Assembly (NCBI GenBank): GCA_003219925.1
Contig: QHQU01000220.1
Coordinates: 1-10,178 of the forward strand
Direction of reading: 5' to 3'
DNA from: Verrucomicrobiota bacterium
GTDB taxonomy: Bacteria; Verrucomicrobiota; Verrucomicrobiia; Chthoniobacterales; UBA10450
Length of the DNA stretch: 10,178 nucleotides
The notes under the pieces are model-generated. The model saw only the letters and a list, made by a program, of their open reading frames with translations, had not been told where the DNA came from and did no database searches. Shown piece after piece: positions 6,263 through 10,178 of this stretch; positions within the stretch are counted from its first letter, which is position 1; each line of letters begins with the position of its first letter. Position numbers and translations under genes: made by a program.

Positions 6263-7101
6263 TGACGCCATGGAAAATTGCGGGCGAGATTTTCGATCTC
6301 TCTACCCATGGTTGGATCATGGGTGTCCTGAATGTGACCCCGGATTCATTTTCCGACGGCGGCAGATTTTTTCAGACAGCGCAGGCGCTGGCCCAGGCCC
6401 GAAAAATGATCGCCAATGGTGCTAACATCATCGATATCGGCGGAGAATCGACCCGCCCGGGCGCCGAACCAGTTGATGTGGCTGAAGAAAAACGTCGCGT
6501 TATTCCGATAATCGAAGAGCTCGCCGCCGAAGCCTTGCTTTCGATCGATACCTCGAAGGCGGAAGTTGCGGCCGCGGCTTTGGATGCAGGCGCAAAAATC
6601 GTGAACGATGTAACCGGCGGTCGTGGAGACGAGGCGATGTGGCCGCTGCTGGCCAAACGCGGCGCGGCCTTCATCATCATGCACATGAAAGGAACTCCGC
6701 CCACCATGCAACGCGCGCCTTTCTATCGCGATGTCGTTGCCGAAGTAGCCGATTTCTTTCGACAACAGTATGCCTGCGCCATAAAATTCGGTCTTGATCC
6801 AATGACGCTCGCGTTCGATCCGGGAATCGGGTTCGGAAAGACGCTCGAGCACAATCTCTCGCTCCTGAAAAATTTGCCGTGCTTGCGCATCAACGATCGC
6901 CCGATCGTCGTCGGCGTCTCGCGCAAATCCTTTCTTGGCAAAATTTCCGGGCACAACGGCTCGATCCACAATCGCCTTCTGCCAACGATCGCCTTTACTT
7001 CGCTCTTGCGAATGAACGGGGCCGATGTTTTGCGCGTCCATGATGTGGAGGAAAATGTGGAGGCTCTTCGGGTTGCCGACGCGCTGCGGAGCACGCCATG
7101 A
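6256..7101 (+). CDS. folP: Dihydropteroate synthase
   Basis: Condenses p-aminobenzoate with 6-hydroxymethyl-7,8-dihydropterin diphosphate to give dihydropteroate in folate synthesis; this enzyme is the sulfonamide target. At 281 residues it has the usual length and a TIM-barrel motif series: GVLNVTPDSFSDGG (23-36), GGESTRPGA (62-70), SIDTSK (96-101), NDVTGG (117-122), MHMKGTPPTMQ (142-152), FDPGIGFGKT (187-196), GVSRKSFLG (220-228) and RVHDV (260-264). All known pterin- and pABA-loop residues appear present, so it should be active. The ATG at 6256 gives an N-terminus (WKIAGEIFDLS before the first motif) similar in length to characterised enzymes; a GTG at 6262 is a possible alternative. The start codon lies in a 14-bp palindrome. 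The TGA stop overlaps the cdaA ATG, showing a translationally coupled operon. Confidence 0.97.
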   Translation: MGVTPWKIAGEIFDLSTHGWIMGVLNVTPDSFSDGGRFFQTAQALAQARKMIANGANIIDIGGESTRPGAEPVDVAEEKRRVIPIIEELAAEALLSIDTSKAEVAAAALDAGAKIVNDVTGGRGDEAMWPLLAKRGAAFIIMHMKGTPPTMQRAPFYRDVVAEVADFFRQQYACAIKFGLDPMTLAFDPGIGFGKTLEHNLSLLKNLPCLRINDRPIVVGVSRKSFLGKISGHNGSIHNRLLPTIAFTSLLRMNGADVLRVHDVEENVEALRVADALRSTP

Positions 7102-7976
7102 TCAATCGCATCATTCATCTTCTTGTGGTCGGTTGGCGCAGCGCCTTCGAGATCGTGCTGCTTACGGTCGTGGTTTATTACGGCTATCTCTACTTCCGCG
7201 GTACTCGCGGCGCGAAAGTGTTGACCGGTCTGGCTATCGTTTTTCTGGCCCTGACTTTAATTTCAACCCTGCTGAAACTGGCTGTCATCGGATGGATCAT
7301 TCGCAGTTTCTCAGTCTTCCTCGCCATCGCCCTGGTTGTTATTTTCCAGCCCGAACTCCGGCGCGCTTTGGCGGAACTGGGCGGGCATCCCATTTTTTCG
7401 CTGACCAGCGAAAAGCGCGAAATGATTCACGACCTTGCGGAAGCGGTCACTCAACTCGCGAGCAAACAATTCGGCGCATTAATCGCGATCGAACGTGACA
7501 CTTCCATTCGCGTTTATGAAGAAACCGGCGTTCAACTCGAAGCTGATTTCTCCGTTGAGTTGCTGCTCACTATTTTTCATCCGAAAACCGCTCTGCATGA
7601 TGGCGGCGTGATTGTGCGTAACGGGCGGGTCGCCGCGGCAGCATGCATCTTTCCGGTGAGCCAACGCGAAACCCTTGATCGCAGCCTCGGTTTGCGGCAT
7701 CGCGCGGGCTTGGGATTAACCGAGGAATCCGACGCCGTCGCGATTGTTGTCTCGGAAGAGACGGGCGGAATTTCAATTTGTCACCGCCGGCGGATCGAGC
7801 GTGATTTCACTCCGGAAACATTTCGCAAACGCATCGGCGAGATTTTGCTGCAAAGCTCTTATGATGAAGAAACTGATTCTGAAAAACTGGCAGGCGAAGA
7901 TCATCTCACTCCTCCTCGCGACCACGCTTTGGTATCTGATCAAAAAGAACGTGGCAACGACCCCATCGCCGTCTGA
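7098..7976 (+). CDS. cdaA: Membrane diadenylate cyclase (c-di-AMP synthase)
   Basis: Makes the second messenger c-di-AMP from two ATP; CdaA enzymes are anchored in the inner membrane and tune potassium and osmolyte uptake and cell-wall balance. Three hydrophobic helices (about residues 16-32, 41-58 and 62-83) precede FQPELRRALAELG (83-95) and the DAC domain. Catalytic motifs are LHDGG (166-170; the family norm is DGA), LGLRHRAGLG (198-207, RHR at 200-202) and VSEETGGIS (218-226). The spacing between the two catalytic motifs is the normal one. The ATG overlaps the folP stop (ATGA). The last 37 or so residues after ILLQSSY are highly charged, unlike the family, and are read through a second overlapping frame (7861-8010). 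The folP-cdaA pairing is also known in Bacteroidetes. Confidence 0.95.
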   Translation: MINRIIHLLVVGWRSAFEIVLLTVVVYYGYLYFRGTRGAKVLTGLAIVFLALTLISTLLKLAVIGWIIRSFSVFLAIALVVIFQPELRRALAELGGHPIFSLTSEKREMIHDLAEAVTQLASKQFGALIAIERDTSIRVYEETGVQLEADFSVELLLTIFHPKTALHDGGVIVRNGRVAAAACIFPVSQRETLDRSLGLRHRAGLGLTEESDAVAIVVSEETGGISICHRRRIERDFTPETFRKRIGEILLQSSYDEETDSEKLAGEDHLTPPRDHALVSDQKERGNDPIAV

Positions 7977-8010
7977 GGGAGCGGCAACGCCAGCGGAGCA
8001 ATCACGCTAG
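7861..8010 (+). CDS. Short CdaR/YbbR-like membrane anchor, overlapping the end of cdaA
   Basis: A 49-residue frame starting ATGATG at 7861. The N-terminus MMKKLILKNWQAKIISLLLA, running on to TTLWYLIKKNV, looks like the first 30 residues of CdaR (YbbR), the protein encoded directly after cdaA in many bacteria that binds and regulates CdaA. CdaR normally continues with several extracytoplasmic YbbR repeats. Here only a Pro/Ser/Ala-rich tail (TPSPSEGAATPAEQSR) follows before TAG. The first 116 bases lie inside cdaA in another frame. No Shine-Dalgarno site is visible, so expression would depend on coupling to cdaA. It is either a true one-helix partner of CdaA or the decayed front end of cdaR. 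The resemblance and the position are what support the call. Confidence 0.55.
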   Translation: MMKKLILKNWQAKIISLLLATTLWYLIKKNVATTPSPSEGAATPAEQSR

Positions 8011-8049
8011 CTCCCAGGCGACTCACCGTTCGATGGCGTACCTTCGCTC

Positions 8050-8100
8050 CGGAGGGACTCGCCGCGGCGAGTCCTGGACGCGCAGAAGCGCGTCCCTCCG
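8050..8100. repeat. Mirrored double-hairpin intergenic repeat (type A, copy 2)
   Basis: A 51-base element with the same outer inverted repeat as the copy at 5205-5254: CGGAGGGAC (8050-8058) and GTCCCTCCG (8092-8100). Hairpin 1 is a 20-base perfect palindrome at 8055-8074 with arms GGACTCGCCG / CGGCGAGTCC. After a single T, hairpin 2 is GGACGCGC / GCGCGTCC with loop AGAA (8076-8095). It lies between two convergent genes. Confidence 0.85.
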
Positions 8101-8143
8101 CACGGATATCGCAAGACGAACAGGCGCTCGAGAGCGATGGTAG

Positions 8144-8162
8144 GGCGAGACTCCGTCGAGCC
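8144..8162. repeat. Hairpin with tandem G-A mismatches next to the SprT-like gene's stop
   Basis: A 19-base sequence: GGC, GA, GAC, loop TCC, GTC, GA, GCC. It folds with two 3-bp helices separated by tandem G-A/A-G oppositions, which can form sheared pairs. It lies 9 bases beyond the stop codon of the minus-strand SprT-like gene. It is probably another intergenic repeat type, but only one copy is in the window. Confidence 0.45.
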
Positions 8163-8171
8163 GCGCCCCGC

Positions 8172-8633
8172 CTAGCGCAGAAAACGTGCAAGATTTTCCT
8201 CTTCCCAACGTTGGGCACGTTTGAAGAAGCGAAATTCGCGTTCGCGGCGATTGAATTCGTCGGTGTGCACACAGCGGCGCCCATCGCCGCGCACCTTGTC
8301 CGGCACGACCGCATGCAACATTTCGTGATACAGGATGTACTCGAGGAACCAAAGCGGCACGAAGCGCTGATCGAGCCAGGGATTGATACGAATGACGCGA
8401 TCTTCTTCCTGGATGGTCCCGAAAATAAAATATTCTTTCGGACGTTCTCGGCGTTTGCGGCCCCAAACCACTTTGTAACCGCGAAGACGGTTACCGAAAT
8501 GACGCGCGTTTAGTTTGTTGAAGAGACCGCGCAGATCGAAATAACGGCCTTCGATATCGAGCCCGAGCTGCTGCTGGAGCGGCAATCGTGATCGCGCGAT
8601 TTTTCGTTTCGTTCGTATCGTTCGTCTCGCCAT
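8172..8633 (-). CDS. SprT-like putative zinc metalloprotein
   Basis: A 153-residue protein with the zinc metallopeptidase signature YHEMLHAVV: His103, Glu104 and His107 form HExxH. A third possible ligand, His123, lies in VHTDEFNRREREF. This H...F arrangement with a short spacing, and the preceding segments LFNKLNARHFGNRL and RVIRINPWLD, fit the SprT/YgjP-type fold, whose eukaryotic relatives (Spartan, Wss1) cleave DNA-protein crosslinks. The bacterial role is uncertain. The first 20 residues are very basic (MARRTIRTKRKIARSR), compatible with nucleic-acid binding. The ATG is preceded by AAGGGG only 2 bases away, closer than ideal. A good candidate promoter lies at 8675-8703. It is divergent from rodA and convergent with the cdaA operon. 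Confidence 0.8.
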   Translation of the reverse strand: MARRTIRTKRKIARSRLPLQQQLGLDIEGRYFDLRGLFNKLNARHFGNRLRGYKVVWGRKRRERPKEYFIFGTIQEEDRVIRINPWLDQRFVPLWFLEYILYHEMLHAVVPDKVRGDGRRCVHTDEFNRREREFRFFKRAQRWEEENLARFLR

Positions 8634-8674
8634 ATCCCCTTAAAAGCCCCGATTGATTGTGCGGTAACGCGTCC

Positions 8675-8703
8675 ATTGTACGCGAGTTGAAATAGGGAAA
8701 CAA
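8675..8703 (-). promoter_or_regulatory. Candidate promoter of the SprT-like gene
   Basis: Read on the minus strand there is -10 TACAAT (8675-8680, 5 of 6 consensus bases), a 17-base spacer and -35 TTGTTT (8698-8703, 3 of 6 but with TTG). Transcription would start roughly 35 bases before the ATG. Spacing and the -10 box are good; the -35 box is weak. Confidence 0.45.
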
Positions 8704-8902
8704 CAAGGTCGATATTTATTTTTTCTATACACCCAAGCCACTTGATATAAATGATTTATGATGAGCATCTCAAAAACGCGAATCGATCAAAATTGCGAAG
8801 AAACCGTCCCGCTGACCTGTTATTTTGCGCAAGGTTCAGCGCCTCAAGACCTTTGCTGAAATCCCCGATTTTCAGAGAAGCCGACCGAGTCGCGCAGCGT
8901 AG

Positions 8903-8943
8903 CACAGCCACCTTGGCTGTGGGACCGGCGGGTACCTTGCCGG
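8903..8943. repeat. Tandem double-hairpin repeat (type B, copy 2)
   Basis: Hairpin 1 is CACAGCCA / TGGCTGTG with loop CCT (8903-8921). Hairpin 2 has arms CCGGC (8925-8929) and GCCGG (8939-8943), with inner G-T wobble pairs. As in the copy at 5901-5943, the first hairpin is preceded by TAG. Compared with that copy, the changed stem positions in hairpin 1 (GGC to GCC on one arm, GCC to GGC on the other) are compensatory. Confidence 0.75.
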
Positions 8944-9029
8944 CCGATTACGTCGGTTTTTCCCACACTGCCAGGTTTACCTCCTGCTTCTCCTATATAT
9001 ATTCCGCAAACCGGCGGGTTCGAAATCAC

Positions 9030-10145
9030 GTGACTCCGTTTCTCAGAAAAATTCTCGGGCTCAACTGGCTGCTGATGGCCGTCATGCTCGCGCTTGCAAT
9101 CTTTGGCGTGATCGCCATCTATAGCGCGACTTACATGCGGGAAGATCCCGTGGCCGCCGAATTCTGGCGTAAGCAGGCGAACTGGGTCGTGGTCGGATTT
9201 TTTGCCTTTATCATCACCAGTTTGATCGATTACCGCTGGGTCCGCTGGGGCGCGCTGCCGATGTATCTCGCTGGTCTGGCATTTTTAATTTTGACCAAAT
9301 TCATTGGCCAAAAAGTTTACGGCGCGCGTAGCTGGCTCCATCTCGGTCCGGTGAACTTCCAGCCCGCGCAGCTGGCCGTCATTGCCGGGATCATGGTGCT
9401 GTCGCTTTTTCTCAGCCAGTTCAAGCAGATGCATCCGATGCTCCGTCTGACCCTGTGTGGCGCGATCGTAGGCGCGCCCTGTTTGCTCATTCTGATGCAA
9501 CCGGATTTGGGCGAGTGCATCATCTGGGGACCGGTCTTGATGGCGCTGCTTTTCGTTGGCGGAATTCCGGTGCGTTATCTCATTTGCATCGCTTTGATCG
9601 TAGTCGCCTTTATTCCCATCGCGATCAATCTCGGACTTAAGCCTTACCAGCAGGAACGGATCACTGCATTCATCAATCCCGACATCGATCGCCAGGGTTC
9701 GGCCTGGGCAATCAATCAATCGCTTATTGCGATTGGCTCCGGCGGCTGGGCCGGCAAAGGTTTCAAAGCGCCCAATACGCAGATCGAGCTGGGTTTTCTT
9801 CCCGCTACCGCGGTGCACAACGATTATATTTTCTCCGCCATCGGGGAACAGTGGGGATTTGTCGGGGGGGTGTTTTTACTCGGCGCTTTCGCCTTGCTCT
9901 TGTTGACCTGCCTCTTCGTTGCTTTCTGTGCCGGTGATCAATTCGGACTTTTGCTCGTCGTTGGAATCACTGCTCTCATTTTCACCCACATCTTTCAAAA
10001 CATCGGGATGACGATTTCGATTTTGCCGATCACGGGCGTTCCACTTCCTCTCATCAGTTATAGCGGATCGTTTGTCCTCATGATCATGTTCGGGCTTGGC
10101 ATTGTGAACAGCGTTTGGGTTCACCGCCGGGGCGACTTGCGCTAG
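9030..10145 (+). CDS. rodA: Rod-shape-determining SEDS peptidoglycan polymerase
   Basis: Polytopic inner-membrane glycosyltransferase that polymerises lipid II into glycan strands for cell elongation, working with a class B penicillin-binding protein in the Rod complex. From GTG at 9030 it is 371 residues, the usual RodA length, and starts just before LNWLLMAVMLALAIFGVIAIYSATY, which matches the first family helix. Further landmarks are GARSWLHLGPVNFQPAQLA (98-116), MQPDLG (156-161), PYQQERITAFINP (205-217), INQSLIAIGSGGWAGKGF (228-245), LPATAVHNDYIFSAIGE (257-273) with Asp265 at the catalytic-Asp position, and NIGMTISILPITGVPLPLISYSGS (324-347). The last motifs fit RodA better than FtsW, but the two are related. 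The ATG at 8751 and the internal ATG at 9075 are less likely starts. A repeat begins right after the TAG stop. Confidence 0.92.
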   Translation: MTPFLRKILGLNWLLMAVMLALAIFGVIAIYSATYMREDPVAAEFWRKQANWVVVGFFAFIITSLIDYRWVRWGALPMYLAGLAFLILTKFIGQKVYGARSWLHLGPVNFQPAQLAVIAGIMVLSLFLSQFKQMHPMLRLTLCGAIVGAPCLLILMQPDLGECIIWGPVLMALLFVGGIPVRYLICIALIVVAFIPIAINLGLKPYQQERITAFINPDIDRQGSAWAINQSLIAIGSGGWAGKGFKAPNTQIELGFLPATAVHNDYIFSAIGEQWGFVGGVFLLGAFALLLLTCLFVAFCAGDQFGLLLVVGITALIFTHIFQNIGMTISILPITGVPLPLISYSGSFVLMIMFGLGIVNSVWVHRRGDLR

Positions 10146-10146
10146 A

Positions 10147-10168
10147 GTGGGCAGCGTTGCCTGCTCAC
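10147..10168. repeat. Hairpin repeat right after rodA (possibly type B, cut by the edge)
   Basis: GTGGGCAG (10147-10154) and CTGCTCAC (10161-10168) form an 8-bp stem with one G-T pair around a 6-base loop, one base after the rodA TAG. The position after a TAG stop and the stem size resemble the type B repeats, but the loop differs and only the first hairpin is inside the window. Confidence 0.5.
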
Positions 10169-10178
10169 CGATGACTAC

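Larger units (their letters stand above)
8634..9029. other. Divergent gap between the SprT-like gene and rodA
   Basis: 396 bases without a convincing gene. It holds the candidate promoter at 8675-8703, an AT-rich stretch at about 8710-8760 with TATAAA at 8746-8751 (a possible plus-strand -10 box with only a weak -35), and a type B double hairpin at 8903-8943. A TATATATAT-like tract lies near 8992-9000, about 30 bases before the rodA GTG. The rodA frame is open upstream to an ATG at 8751, but the extension reads through the hairpin repeat, has no membrane or family motif and is probably not translated. Confidence 0.55.

Noticed and set aside
6346..7041. Minus-strand frame of 231 residues
   Set aside because: Antisense to folP, whose motifs are complete; typical shadow frame in GC-rich coding DNA.
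8744..8770. ATG 8751 as the start of rodA
   Set aside because: The added 93 residues cross a hairpin repeat and do not resemble RodA; GTG 9030 gives the expected length and first helix.
9285..9818. Minus-strand frame of 177 residues
   Set aside because: Antisense to rodA membrane segments; no recognisable protein.

Overview
The window looks like chromosomal housekeeping sequence from a GC-rich, probably soil-dwelling Verrucomicrobiota bacterium. A Chthoniobacterales / 'Udaeobacter'-like lineage is my best guess. The reasons are a stand-alone PUR-domain protein, a folP-cdaA gene pair, almost no Shine-Dalgarno sites, and gaps packed with short hairpin repeats. The lineage is inferred by recall, not by a search.

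Left part, all on the minus strand (1-5087). Transcription runs leftward from rnr (RNase R, complete), past a good intrinsic terminator, to a 69-residue PUR-family nucleic-acid-binding protein, and then to ppdK (pyruvate, phosphate dikinase). ppdK has its own candidate promoter and runs off the left edge, so its C-terminus is missing.

Middle (5088-6255). A 306-base divergent gap holds a 14-bp palindrome at the rnr start and a mirrored double-hairpin repeat. It leads to a secreted YbhB/PEBP-family protein on the plus strand. The 355-base gap after that gene holds two more repeat types and a 45-base in-frame remnant of a second PEBP gene.

Plus-strand operon (6256-8010). folP (dihydropteroate synthase) overlaps cdaA (membrane diadenylate cyclase) by ATGA. 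cdaA in turn overlaps by 116 bases a 49-residue reading frame that resembles only the membrane anchor of the cyclase regulator CdaR/YbbR. A convergent gap with two hairpin elements separates this operon from a minus-strand SprT-like zinc metalloprotein gene (8172-8633).

Right end. A 396-base divergent gap leads to rodA, the SEDS peptidoglycan polymerase. Its likely start is GTG at 9030; the long open frame back to 8751 runs through a hairpin repeat. Another repeat follows the rodA stop at the window edge.

No mobile element with a transposase, CRISPR array, phage gene, tRNA or rRNA is visible. The most interesting material is the hairpin repeat families with compensatory stem changes, the minimal CdaR-like frame overprinting the end of cdaA, and the PEBP gene remnant. 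I did not find a clear multi-gene novel system.
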